Source: Phymatolithon calcareum
Taxonomy: Eukaryota; Rhodophyta; Florideophyceae; Hapalidiales
DNA: 64,000 bases
Direction of reading: 5' to 3'
NCBI GenBank assembly: GCA_977006965.1
Contig: OZ345362.1
Coordinates: forward strand, 620,001 to 684,000
The position numbers and the translations under genes were made by a program. The notes below the pieces were generated by a model. That model was not told the DNA's origin, ran no database searches, and was given only the letters and a program-made list of their open reading frames with translations. Positions 1 through 12,371 of the stretch are shown piece by piece. Each line of letters begins with the position of its first letter. The stretch's first letter is position 1.

Positions 1-2154
1 AATCGTAGGCGGAGCATAGTAGATCAGACTTCTTAAACCAGAGAAAAACAGGTAGAACTTGGAACCCTCGCAGCGGACGTTTCGCAAATAAGGTGCGCAA
101 ATCGTCATTCATATTTCGCCTCATTGGGGGACGGCAGTTCAATACTGTTGTAGGGAGAGCCCGGTAGCTCGACGGCTGGAGTTGAGATGTGACGGCCCAC
201 GCCCAAAGTGGCGACGAATGATCTCGAACACGAACGACAACGGGGCCAGCATGACGTAGGGAGAGCGACACCACTGAGTTGAACAGTGATGCGAGATCAC
301 ACGGACAGAACGATACTGATTCGCAGTATAAAAGTGGACAAAAACGGAAGACATCAATACCACGTTGCATTGAATTCCAAGCGCAGCGCGGAGGACATCG
401 GGTGACACACAATTGTTTTGCGCGGGCCATTAACCGCGCCCCACCACCCCAGATGCTAGCTTCGAAATATCCGTTGACACGAAGGACACTCCGCCAATGC
501 AGCCGGACATAATTCAATTCCTCCGGGGGCTGCATACATGAGGGAAACACAATGAGCGACGTTTCAATCACGAAAAATGGAATTCGAGAGCACCGATTGA
601 GACTCTATCGCAAAGATAGATCAAGACAAAAGATGAAGAGCCGTGCTTGCAACATGACTTCCTCGTACATGGACGGGAAAGACGGTACTATGGTAACAGT
701 CCGTGTCATCTAAAATGCTTATGGCTGATTTTCACCGACTTTGAATGGCGGCCTGACGAGAAGCTCGTAACATGATACATTCGTTAATGAGAAGCGGCAC
801 GCATGAAGGCGGTGTCTCTCGTGTCTGCATGACGTTCTTGAAGACAAACGCAGAGACACAGAATACCACAAACCCGCGCCCCGTCCCATCGCACAATCAT
901 AGAGAGATCATCGTCAACATCTAGAAGTGCGACAAATGCCTCGTCACAGCTGCCGATCAGATACATCTGGTGTTCTTTAAGACAGATATCTTCCGCCAAA
1001 ATCGTTTTCAATCAAAGACACGAGAAACACGGTGGTTGGGGGCGAAAATGCGATCTTTTCATTAGGCGGACGCCTTGGTGCTTAGCGAAAACGGTGCGCT
1101 CTGACTTTGCCCAATAAGCCGAAGATGGGGATACGAATATGAACGGAAGCCAATTTTTGGGAAGGCGTGGGACTGTAAGTGGTGTGCGCCATGGAGCTCA
1201 AGTGGTTTACGAATTGTACATTTTTTCAGGACTTGCAGCTGCTTCTCTGTCCCATCTGGGATAATGGGAGTGGAATGAGCTAGGCGCACTTGAGTGAGTG
1301 TGCCGAGGAGATCGTCTCGATTGTAACTCGGGACACGGTAAATGTGTTATGACTTTCAAGTCGTGAATTATTAAATTATATTCATGAATAAAGTAAAGTT
1401 TTATTATATTATTATATTTCTGTATACTTCGTGAATTTACGAAGCTATTGCAGAATTATTACTGGACCTGAAATTGATTGCGATTGGACAACGGCGTAGA
1501 TGCCAGAATCGAATGTGCGACCCGGTTACCGAACCTGGCAACGCACGGTGGTGCCAAACTGCTTTTCAGGACTCGAGAGGCACTTTCAATGCCAAGCGGA
1601 AAGGCATGTGCCTTTGACAAAAGGAAAGCCGAATTTGCATAGGCGCGAAGTAGGTTTCCGGTTTTGATGCTAGCACAATTAGCAGATCTATGGTACGCCA
1701 AAACAGTTGCGATTGCATGCGCATCGTCTTACAATGAACAGCCTATTGTTTGCACAATGCAGTAACAGTTGTAAGATAGCTTTAGCGCTTTTTCTTATAG
1801 AGCGCAAGAACATCTACGCTATGTCGCGCTGGGGCGAGAGCTCTGGACTACAGTACAGAGAGGCTAGATAAAGTCTGCCAATGATGAAGCCCGCCTGAGA
1901 GAATACTATCAGGCTTCGTGTTGCACCTATGTCATCGCGTGAACTCCGGAAGACTCCAGCAACTTCAGAGCGTCATGAGATACTCAGATGCTGATAGTCT
2001 GTCGTCAAGCGTGACGTCGTTTTGAAAGGATGTTACGCTTTGTTAAACGAGTGCAATTGGGCGTGGGACAGACCTGAGGACTTTTTCCTTCGGCCCGTGT
2101 TCCGTAAAGCAACGTTTAACGGAACTGGGACCTGATAGCCCAGTTACAGCTGCC

Positions 2155-4035
2155 GATTCAAATAATAATCGAAAATCATTCAAGTTTTTCGATTTTTAAC
2201 AGGGGGACGCGGGAAATTTCGAAAAAAGGAATATTTCTAATATCAATAAAATTAAAGATTTTCTAAAATCCCGAGAAAGAAAAGCACATGATAGATTTTG
2301 GTTTCGACTCCCGTCCACTTTGTTTTTAAAAGAATACAATTCTGCAACCAATTGCTTCCCTTTGCGGAGAAAGTGCACCAATAATATCGTACAGGTTCTG
2401 TACATATTGCTTCCAATAATTATGAGCAATGGTGACATGGATGCTCTGTCGGACTGACAATGTGGTACAGAGTGCGGAACACACTGTACAGAGAGGAAAA
2501 AATATACAGTATACGTAAACGTTCGTGGAGACTTCGACGATTTCTCATCTCCAAATTCCGTAACCTCTGCGCACCTTCCTGCTTTACCGATTTGTTTAGT
2601 GTTGTTGTAGAGTTGTTGTAGAGCTTTTAGCAGTCCAAAAGTTTCGCAGCGAAAGTTTTTGTCTAAGCAAAAGAGGCCATACGCTCGTTCTGAGCTTGAA
2701 TTCCTCATCTCTGGTCAGCGCAATATGAGTTTACCTGTAGTAGAGGATGTAGTTTTGCTAATAAAATGCCAAAAAACATCTGCGGAATCGACGAAAGTGG
2801 TCTCCAAAAGTGCGAAACTTTCGCCGAAAGTGCGAAATTTCTAACTCTTGCTTCGAGATTTCGTACAAAGTTTGGACATTTTTTAAATATTTTTTGGGAT
2901 GACTCGATTCTGAACGACCTTTGTAACTAACTTTTGCAAAAATTAGTAGAAAGCTGTAGACCATTTCATTACTTTCGCTCCGCAAGGATTGCTGTTTGCT
3001 CCAGTCGTAAATTAGACATGCCATAACTTTCGCGAAACTTTCGCATAGGTTTCGGGGCCGTAAAACGAGTTACGGAACTCAGGGCACGTAACTCGGAAGC
3101 AACTCGTCAGTGAGCTCTGCGGCACACGTATTCAAAATTTCAAAGAAAAGTAGACTTATGGAAAACTCCAGCACTTCACTGCCAGAAGTCCTGATTGCCA
3201 CGGGGCATTTCATCAAACTACAGTCCAATGGATCTAATTATCTCTTACAGTGTCACAGTTTCGAGGGCTGCTTTATTTTAGAGAGTATGATACAAGGGTA
3301 ATTACCAAGCGGCGAGTAGTTTCATACAGTACACTCTCGGAATGAATTCTGGCTATATGTGATTGTGTAGTTTCATTCTTTCGGATTGGAGCTGGGATGA
3401 TTTCCCTTTTTTTAATAATTTCGATATTTCCCGCACCCCCCAGTAGAATACGAATTGGGACAAAATTTTTCGCAGGGGAGAGACGTAAAATTTTGGTCTT
3501 GTGCAAGCAAAGAATGGTCCAAAAATGCAGGTTAAGCGACAAAAAAATTCCTCTTTCGTCTTAGATAGAGGGCTTGTAACGGAACTTAGCGAGCAGTCCT
3601 TTCAATAAAAATATATCATCGTGATCACAGAGACCTTGCGCGTAATCTTATGGCGAGACTTTGTCGATCCGAGCTCTGGTTCTTGAGATATTCGTGGATA
3701 AGTCCGAGTCGAACGATTTTTTTGAAGTTATGATCCGTCTGATTCCATTGAAATCGATCGACTCGAACTTATCCACGAATATCTCAAGAACCAGAGCTCG
3801 GATCGACAAAATCTCGCAATAAGATTACGCACAAGGTTTCTGCGATCACGATGATATATTTTTTATTGAAGGGACTGCTCGCTAAGTTCCGTTACAAGCC
3901 CTCTATCTAAAACGAAACAGGAATTTTTTTTGTTGCTTAACCTGCATTTTTGGACCATTCTTTGCTTGCCAACACCAAAATTTTACGTCTCTCCCCTGTG
4001 AAAAATTTTGTCCATTCTTGTCCAAAATCAACACT
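2155..4035. repeat. Block present only in tandem copy 1
   Basis: Copy 2 has only about 160 bases (9375-9525) at the corresponding place, so about 1.9 kb was inserted in copy 1 or lost from copy 2. The block has AT-rich sequence with recurring AAGTGCGAAA and CTTTCGC words near 2790-3060 and ends with the fold-back repeat at 3458-4013. A 170-codon frame on the minus strand (2196-2708) resembles nothing I recognise and is probably spurious. Confidence 0.7.
3458..4013. repeat. Fold-back element: long imperfect inverted repeat
   Basis: Two arms of about 261 bases (3458-3718 and 3752-4013) are reverse complements with few mismatches, separated by about 33 bases. The outer ends read GGACAAAATTTTTCGC on the left and the complement on the right. 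The element lies at the right border of the block found only in tandem copy 1. Such a structure is typical of fold-back or MITE-like DNA elements that move with a transposase made elsewhere. No clear target-site duplication was found. Confidence 0.85.
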
Positions 4036-4179
4036 GCACGCATCCCGTTGTAGTATTTCAGCCTGACCCTGCCCGAGCGTGCCCTCAGGTCCTACCGTAT
4101 TCCTCGAACATACGTCAACAGAGGTCGTCGGTCTCACTCGGCGTTTGTCCCGTCGGGTTCCGTACAGCCATCGTCCACT

Positions 4180-4839
4180 ATGAATGCCCAACGCAATCAT
4201 GCTACCTCCGCGCCAGTTTTTGATCCGATGGACATTAGTCCCGCCCTCTCGCCGCATGCCTCACACGAAACCCCTGCTCGAGAGCGCTTGCTACTCCAAG
4301 ACACAAGTGCTCCCAACAACGCGCTCATGGAGGTAGGCATCCCGGCTTTTACCGATTCTGGCCTTCGTGTCCGTGCTGCGGCACCATATGCACCTGAATC
4401 ACCGTGGACGGTTGCAACACAACCGAGGGCCTCACCACCCTCGCGCCCCCTGCCATCAATCCCTGAGTTGTCTCCCTGGGCGGGCATCGATAAGCCCTGT
4501 TTGCCATCTGACGGCAGCAGTTTTCAGCCGTCATCGTACATCTCTCCTCGTCTCGTTCCAGTGCCTTATCCTCGGAGATATTCGGCATCTGTCACATCGG
4601 AATCACCTGTGACGCCTGCCCCTACTTGGGCCTATGAAGATTCGTCGTATGCTTTTCTCGTACCGATGGAACATACGAATGGAGCATTATCTCGTGATAA
4701 TTTAGCAGAGTTGGAATCAGATGTACTGAACCTTCCGGCGACTGGCAACACTGAATACATCCAGCAGGGGGCGCCGAACAGTGGATCGGTAGGGCCGTCC
4801 TCAATTGCTGAAGACCATACATCTGGAAATAGGGCCTAG
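4180..4839 (+). CDS. Uncharacterised proline/serine-rich protein, repeat-unit encoded
   Basis: A 219-codon frame opens with ATG at 4180 and ends at 4839. The product is rich in Pro, Ser, Ala and Thr, with no signal peptide, membrane segment or recognised domain; it looks largely disordered. Both halves of the frame are also open in tandem copy 2 (9658-10000 and about 10640-10954), despite many nucleotide differences, which suggests some past protein-level constraint. It might be a structural or accessory protein of a mobile element, or a family of repeat-linked host proteins. I do not recognise it and assign no function. A non-coding origin cannot be excluded because the sequence is short and of biased composition. 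Confidence 0.4.
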   Translation: MNAQRNHATSAPVFDPMDISPALSPHASHETPARERLLLQDTSAPNNALMEVGIPAFTDSGLRVRAAAPYAPESPWTVATQPRASPPSRPLPSIPELSPWAGIDKPCLPSDGSSFQPSSYISPRLVPVPYPRRYSASVTSESPVTPAPTWAYEDSSYAFLVPMEHTNGALSRDNLAELESDVLNLPATGNTEYIQQGAPNSGSVGPSSIAEDHTSGNRA

Positions 4840-6180
4840 CATGATTTTCAAGGCGTGAACAGCGGCAACCGCGGAAATATGACCTTCGAAGCATGCACTC
4901 CATCGGCTCAACGTGTCCATTGCATATCATCGTGATCTCCTGGTTGATCAGTGTACTAATTGGATGAGGACAAGGACTTTCGCATTGGGGAGACAAGAGT
5001 TTTGTGAATTGGTATGTGCAAGTCAAGTTTTCGCCCATACTTTATCTGCGCGTCTAGAGGGCCCGCCTTCTTCTCACTGCCTATCTTTTATTAGTCCAGG
5101 CGAGGTATGCACGTCTTAGTTCCTCGTTGCAACCTCGTCTGTCGTCCGTACCAGTCTATCATTTCATCGTGATGCTTAGGAGAGACAACGTACATTTAAC
5201 CTGTATAGTAAGTAGACTTCAGAACAATCGTGAGCTCAACAACAACGGCTTGGTAAATGCATCAAATTAAAGAATTAAGCATAGTTGCTGTGGTCGTTCT
5301 GGAACCGCGAAGCTAATCGCCAATGTCAAAAAACGGGTACGGGACATTTCCAAACGCAGATCTGCCGCGGATGAACATCCCCTTAATCTGGGAACACGTC
5401 TCGGGACATCAGCAGAGAATGCCATCTGTACATAGACGTACTAACAGTCGTTGCTATCAAGCACATCGGCGAAGAACGCACGATACCATTCCGTCGGAAA
5501 AATTGGCGGTACGAAAGAAAGCGATCATCACGGAGTTGTAAGATTCAACCTAATTGGAGATACAGGAACCAATGTGATGACGAAATAGTCTGTTGCGCAA
5601 CGATGCGCGCGACTCTGGACAACGGCGCCGGTTAAACTTGCAGTAGTGCTGCCGAGATAAACCGGACAGGAACGTTGTCAACAACGTGTCAGGCCGCGGT
5701 TCCGTATCTGATATTCCCATATCATTCATCAGGGCGAGAAGCGCGGTCTTGACATGATAATCGCTTCCCAAACCGACGCAGTGACGACGAGGTACAGATC
5801 AATAATATTCGTTATCAGAATGGGTATCGATCGAGGCACGCGCGAGAGTGGTGAACGTGCAGACGGAAGCTATACCAAGGTGGAGGGCAGTAGAGAAGAC
5901 GAACAGGTTTGCCAAGTCTTCTTCTGTAAGTGCAGTCTGGCTCCATTTCGGGTCATGATGAACGTGGTCGGTGAATGTGCTGGAACATGCATGGGTCTAC
6001 GCAAGCTGTCGCAAAAAAATACTGCCCAACAGTTGGACATGAACGGTACAGAACGTACACAACGTACACAACGAGTACAGTGTCAGTCGAATTGTTCGAG
6101 TACATGACCTGGGCAGCTATGATTGGCGGTTTTTCAAAGGAGGAGTTTTGATTGGGCATATCACGTCAGTAGTATCGAGA

Positions 6181-6224
6181 CATGCACATCATGTGCATGT
6201 GATCATATGATCTGCTATAAAATT
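6181..6224 (+). promoter_or_regulatory. Palindromes plus TATA-like box, copy 1
   Basis: A perfect 9-bp inverted repeat CATGCACAT-C-ATGTGCATG (6181-6199) is followed by the palindrome GATCATATGATC (6201-6212) and then TATAAAATT (6216-6224). The same arrangement is kept in copy 2. This could be a core promoter reading rightwards, but no convincing gene follows. Confidence 0.3.
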
Positions 6225-9200
6225 CAGGTCGATCTGGATCGCTCGTAGTATCATACATCTGTTATTCATGTCACGACATTACCGGAGATTTCCGGAGCAC
6301 TTTTCTCGAGGACCAATCAATCGAGACAAGAAGTTTTGTCAGCTGGCGGGTCGATCAATCGATCGTCAAGAATGGTGTTCTTTGAAACGACATATGAATT
6401 TACATCGTGAAGTAGCGTTGATCAGAACGACATCCGGTGGCCTGCGGTCACGAGACCAAAAACACTTCACTACCACGATTGACATCAAAAATATTACCAG
6501 AGTCAATGGGACATTCACCGACCGCCCATCGGCAGGCGTCAACCACACGATACTGATGATGGTTCGGCAATGGTTGTACTGCAACGATTATAAACGCAAT
6601 TCATATTCATCACGACCCGAGACAATGGTCTTTCGGACTTCTCTCGAAACTAGACGCAAAATAGGTCTCCTCATCTTTAACGACTCCAATTGAAAATATT
6701 GTGTCGCTGCGTGCCTCCCCGTTGACCAACCGCCTTTCTCCATGAAAATGAGCAAGCAACACACGGCGAATCGAACGTATCAGACTCTCGCAACCCTCGG
6801 CACGTCACTGCAAGTTTCAGTCTTGTGATATGATTGATTGCTTTTAGGTTGTGTTTTTTTGACGGCTTTCCCATCCGGGTCAGGAGGATAGATGAAGATA
6901 GCTTAAGTACCTGTTCGAGACACAGAGAGAGCAAAAGTGCCGGTTCAAGAGCAGACAGTGTTTGCTCTACTGAGATCATTAGAACGGAATTGTCAGTGGA
7001 CCATTATCGTTACAGCTATCTCACGTCTCCTCCTAGCAAACACTCGTTTCAACAACTCGCGAAACGTTTGAAGACGTTTGAAGACGGACGGGAAGGCATG
7101 GTGAGCAGTTGCATTCGAAAAAGTTCCCCACGTGGCGCACGTGTCGTAACTTTCTCCCAGCTGCCGGAAGGATGGTCCAGTATCGCGCAAGCGCAACGAG
7201 TGGGACAACCACCATATTGCAACAAACATGGACGACAGCTCGACATCACGACGAAACGTCGAGACCAGACAAAGGGCTGTTGAATTTTGTTCAAAATTCC
7301 TCATACGAAGATGTGACTACAATCGCAGGCGGAGCATAGTAGATCAAACATCTTAAACCAGAGAAAAGCACGCAGAACTTGGAACCCTCGCAGTGGACGG
7401 TTCACAAATAAGGTGCGCAAATCGTCGTTCAATATTTCGCCTTGTTGGTGGACGGCAGTACAATACTGTTGTAAGGAGAGCCCGGTAGCTCGACAGCTGG
7501 AGTTGAGATGTGACGGCCCACGCCCAAGGTGGCGACGAATGATCTCGAACACGAACGACAACGGGGCCAGCATGACGTAGGGAGAGCGACACCAAACAGT
7601 GATGCGAGATCATACGGACAGAACGATACTGATTCGCCCGCGAAAAAGCCGGAGAGACAGTAAAAAAGGGGACAAAAACGGAAGACATCAATACCACGTT
7701 GCATTGAATGCCAAGCGCATCGCGGAGGACATCGGCGGAGACACAATTGTTTTGTGAGGGCCACTAACCGCGCCCCACCACCCCAGATGCTAGCTTCAAA
7801 ATATCCGTTGACACGAAGGACACTCCGCCAATGCAGCCGGACATAATTCGATTCCTCCGGGGACTGTATACATGAGGGAAACACAATGAGCGACGTTTCA
7901 AGCACGAAAAATGGAATTCGAGAGCACCGATTGGGACTCTATCACAAAGATAGATCAAGACAAAAGATTAAGAGTCGTGCTTGCAACATGACTTCCTCGT
8001 ACATGGACGGGAAAGAAGGTACTCTGGCAACAGTCTGTGTCATCTAAAACGCTTATGGCTGATTTTCACCGACTTTGAATGGCGGCCTGACGAGAAGCTC
8101 GTAACATGATACAGTCGTTAATGAGAAGCAGACACGCATGAAGGCAATGTCTCTCGTGTCTGCATGACGTTCTTGAAGGCAAACGCAGAGGAACAGAATA
8201 CCACAAACCCGCGCCCCGTCCAATCGCACATACATAGAGAGATCATCGTCAACATCTAGAAGTGCGACGAATACCTCGTCACAGCTGCCGACCTGATATA
8301 CCTGGTGTTCTTTACAACAGATATCTTCCACCAACATCGTTTTCAGTCAAAAACACGAGAAACACGGTGACTGCGGGCGAAAACGTGATCTTTTCATCCG
8401 ACGGACGCCTTGGTGCTTAGCGGAAACGGTGCGCTCTGACTCTGTCCAACAAGCCGAAGATGGGGATACGAATATGAACGGAAGCCAATTTTTGGGTAGG
8501 CGTGGGAGTGTAAGTGGCGGGCGTCATGACAAAGAGCAGGATAATGCAGAATGCGAAGCTCAAGTGGTTTACGAATTGTACATTTTTTCAAGACTTGCAG
8601 CTGCTTCTCTGTCCCATCTGGGATAATGGGAGTGGAATGAGCTAGGCGCACTTGAGTGAGTGTGCCGAGGAGATCGTCTCGATTGTAACTCGGGACACGG
8701 TAAATGTGTTATGACTTTCAAGTCGTGAATTATTTTAATAATTAAAATAATAATTATATTCATGAATAAAGTTATTATACTTCGTGAATTTACGAAGCTA
8801 TTGCAGAATTATTTCTGGACCTGAAATTGATTGCAGTTGGACAATGGTGTCGATGCCAGATTCGAATGTGCGACTTGATTACCGAACTCGGCAACGCACG
8901 GTGGCGTCAAACTGCTTTTCAGGACTCGAGAGGTTTACGGTTTTGATGCTAGCACAATTAGCAGATCTATGGCACACCAAAACAGTCGCGTTTGCATGCA
9001 TATCGTCGTACAATCAACCGCCTATTGTTCACAAAATGTAGTAACAGTTGTAAGGCAGCTCTAGGGCTTTTTCTAATAGAGCGCATGAACACCTACGATA
9101 TGTCGCGCTGGGGTGAGAGCTCTGGACCGCAGTGCGGAGAGGCTAGAGAAAGTCTGCCAATGATAAAGCCCACCTCAGAGAACACTATGTTTCAGGCTTC

Positions 9201-9657
9201 GCGTTGCACCTATGTCGTCGTGTGAACTCAGGAAGACTTCAGGAACCTTAGAGCGTCTTGAGATACTCAGATGCTGATAGTCTCTTGTCAAGCGTGACGT
9301 CGTTTTTAAAGGGATGTTAGGCTTCGTTAAACGAGTGCACTTGGGCGTGGGACAGAGACCCGTGAGATCTTTTTTCCTTCGGATTATTCAAGTTTTCGAT
9401 GATTATTTTATAGGCAATCCAATAGCGAATACCCTGCTAGCAGAGAGTAGTAAATTTATTGAAAATAAAATTTTATGAAAGAGATTCTGTATCAAACTGA
9501 CCCACCCGCTGAGAACGCGCCCTGTTGTCGCACTTCAGCCTGACCCTGCCCTAATGCGCCCTCAAGGCCTGCCGTATTCCTCGAATATGCGTCTACAAGA
9601 GGTCTTTGGTCTCACTCGGCGTTTGTCCCGTCGGGTTCCGTACAGCCGTCATCCACT

Positions 9658-10954
9658 ATGAATGCCCAACGAAATCATGCTATTTCCGCGCCAGTTTTTG
9701 ATCCGATGGACATTAGTCCCGCCCACTCCCCGCGTGCCTCACACGAAACCCCTGCTCGACAGCGCTTGCCAATCCAATACACAAGTGCGCCCAACAACGC
9801 GCTCGTGGAGGTAGGCATCCCGCCTGCCTCCGATTCTGGCTTTCGTGTCCGTGCTGCGGCACCATATGTACCTGAATCACCATGGATGGATGCTACACAA
9901 CCGAGGGCCTCATCAGCCTCGCGTTTCATGTCATCAGTCCCTGAGGACAAGCTATTGTCTCCCTGGGAGGGCACCGATAAGCCCTTTTTTCCGCCCCGCC
10001 GTAGCGCCCGCTGTTATGTCGCTGTCCCAAGGCGGTCGCTTTTTCTTCTCGCGACTGTACGCCGCACAACTTGGATCGCGATGGTCATGCTGCTCGTGGT
10101 AGGTGATCTGTTGGGCCATACTTGCACGTGTCTCTTGTGTGTCTATGCGCTGCATCGCTGTCTTTTGCTTAGGTTGTAGTATATAAGCTAGTTAGTCCCT
10201 TCCTCTGAGTATAGGAAGGTGGGGATTTCTGTAATTCGGCTCGAATGCTCGGCTCGAATGCTCGGCTCGTAGCACGCTCAACATCGCCTGCACGGCCCTT
10301 CGACCACGCGGAGTCGGAGCTCTTCCCAACCTTCTTGTTCGCAACCGTCGTCATGCAAGCCAGCATGGAGACAACTGCGCTCAAGTTCCCTTTTCCCTTT
10401 TTCGTGCGTTCGTTTGAAGGTCGACGCTCAAGCCAAGGTCGCCGCCCGAGGACGACGCCGACGTCTACATGCTTACTCTGTCTGGTGTCCCCTATCTATT
10501 GAGGGTTTTGTTGGCTTGTCTTTCTTTCCTCCTCTTTTATCTTGCCTCTCCCGCTCTTTTCTCCGTACTCCTCCCTTGAGCTTTTCTCTCCCATGTGGCG
10601 TCGGGTTCTTTTGCAGCCTGGCGCTACACTCACGTCATCAATTTTCAGCCATCGTCGTACATCTCTCCTCGTCTCGTTCCAGTGCCTTATCCTCGGAGAT
10701 ATCCCACATCCGTCACATCGGAATCACCGGTGACGCCTGCCCCTACTTGGCCCTATGAGGAATCTTCGTATGTTGTTCTCGTACCGATGGAACATACGAA
10801 TGGTGCACCATCTCGCGTTAATCTAGAAGAGTTGGAATCTGATGTACTGAACCTTCCGGCGACCGGTAACAGTGCATACATCCAGGGCGGGGCACCGAAC
10901 AGTGGATCTGTAGGGCCGTCCTCAATTGCTGAAGACCATACATCTCGAAAATAG
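9658..10954 (+). pseudogene. Second copy of the proline-rich reading frame, interrupted
   Basis: The frame starts with ATG at 9658 and matches the product of the copy-1 gene at 4180 up to about 9985, then runs into unrelated sequence. The homologous reading resumes near 10640 and continues to 10954. In between lies about 0.65 kb absent from copy 1. The interruption leaves two open pieces with few-residue changes on each side. It could be an insertion that broke the gene, or an intron lost in the other copy; no convincing GT-AG pair that restores the frame was seen, so breakage is the safer reading. Confidence 0.45.
9990..10638. other. Insertion private to tandem copy 2
   Basis: These roughly 650 bases replace about 23 bases of copy 1. 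They contain two and a half copies of a 15-base word with the core GCTCGAATGCTCG (10237-10272), and a pyrimidine-rich stretch before 10620. A segment from 10013 (TGTTATGTCG) to 10638 (CGTCATCA) starts with TG and ends with CA like a solo LTR, but no target duplication is visible. Identity uncertain. Confidence 0.45.
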
Positions 10955-12327
10955 GGCCTAGCATGATTTTCAAGGCGCGAACAGGGGCAACCGCAGAGAT
11001 ATGACCTTCGAACAGCAGCATGCTCTCCATCGGCTCAACGTGTCCATTGCATATCATCGTGATCTCCTGTTTGATCAGTGTACTAATTGGATGAGGACAA
11101 GGACTTTCGATTTGGGGAGACAAGAGTTTTGTGAATTGGTATGTGCAAGACAAGTTTTCGCCCATACTTTATCCGCGCGTCTAGAGGGCCCGCCTTCTTC
11201 TCACTGTACTTGACAAACACAAAAATGCCTATCTTTTATTAGTCCAGGCGAGGTATGCACGTCTTAGTTCCTCGTTGCAACCTCGTCTGTCGTCAGTACC
11301 AGTCTGTCCTTTCATCGTGATGCTTGGGAGAGATAACGTACATTTAACCGGTATAGTAAGTAGACTTCAGAACAATCGTGTGCTCAACAACAACGGCTTG
11401 GTAAATGCATCAAATTAAAGAATTAAGCATAGTTGCTGTGGTCGTTCTGGAACCGCGAAGCTAATCGCCAATGTCAAAAAACGGGTACGGGACATTTCCA
11501 AACGCAGATCTGCCGCGGATGAACATCCCCTTAATCTGGGAACACCTCTTGGGACATCAGCAGAGAATGCCATCTGTACATAGACGTACTAACAGTCGTT
11601 GCTATCAGCACATCGGCGAAGAACGCACGATACCATTCCGTCGGAAAAATTGGCGGTACGAAAGAAAGCGATCATCACGGAGTTGTAAGATTCAACCTAA
11701 TTCGAGATACAGGAACCAATGTGATGACGAAATAGTCTGTTGCGCAACGATGCGCGCGACTCTGGACAACGGCGCCGGTTAAACTTGCAGTAATGCTGCC
11801 GAGATAAACCGGACAGGAACGTTGTCAACAACGTGTCAGGCCGCGGTTCCGTATCTGATATTCCCATATCATTCATCAGGGCGAGAAGCGCGGTCTTGAC
11901 ATGATAATCGTTTCCCAAACCGACGCAGTGACGACGAGGTACAGATCAACAATATCAGTTCTCAGAATGGGTATCGATCGAGGCACGCGCGAGAGTGGTG
12001 AACGTGCAGAGGGCAGCAATACCAAGGTGGAAGGCAGTAGAGAAGACCAACAGGTTTGCCAAGTCTTCTTCTGTAAGTGCAGTCTGGCTCCATGTCGGGT
12101 CATGATGAACGTGGTCGGTGAATGTGCTGGAACATGCATGGGTCTACGCAAGCTGTCGCAAAAAAATACTGCCCAACAGTTGGACATGAACGGTACAGAA
12201 CGTACACAACGTACACAACGAGTACAGTGTCAGTCGAATTGTTCGAATACATGACCTGGGCAGCTATGATTGGCGGTTTTTCAAAGGAGGAGTTTTGATT
12301 GGGCATATCACGTCAGTAGTATCGAGA

Positions 12328-12371
12328 CATGCACATCATGTGCATGTGATCATATGATCTGCTATAAAATT
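12328..12371 (+). promoter_or_regulatory. Palindromes plus TATA-like box, copy 2
   Basis: Same sequence as at 6181-6224: a 9-bp inverted repeat, the palindrome GATCATATGATC and TATAAAATT, unchanged between the copies. Function not demonstrated. Confidence 0.3.

Larger units (their letters stand above)
1..7046. repeat. Large tandem repeat unit, copy 1 (5' end outside window)
   Basis: Positions 1-2110 match 7320-9370 and 4035-7046 match 9525-13196 in the same orientation and order, so this is the first of two head-to-tail copies. The left part is clearly diverged between copies, with scattered substitutions and small indels, while 5290-7046 is nearly identical to 11438-13196. Copy 1 carries a private block at about 2155-4035. 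Apart from one conserved proline-rich reading frame at 4180-4839, nothing inside resembles a known gene or transposase. The unit could be an old mobile element, a segmental duplication or a large satellite. The repeat relation is certain; the nature of the unit is unknown. Confidence 0.9.

Noticed and set aside
6268-6693. Zinc-finger-like segment (CSLKRHMNLH) in the tandem unit
   Set aside because: A single partial match without the first Cys pair, and the frame is shortened in copy 2.
10013-10638. Solo LTR
   Set aside because: TG and CA ends fit, but no target duplication or second copy was found, so only an insertion is annotated.
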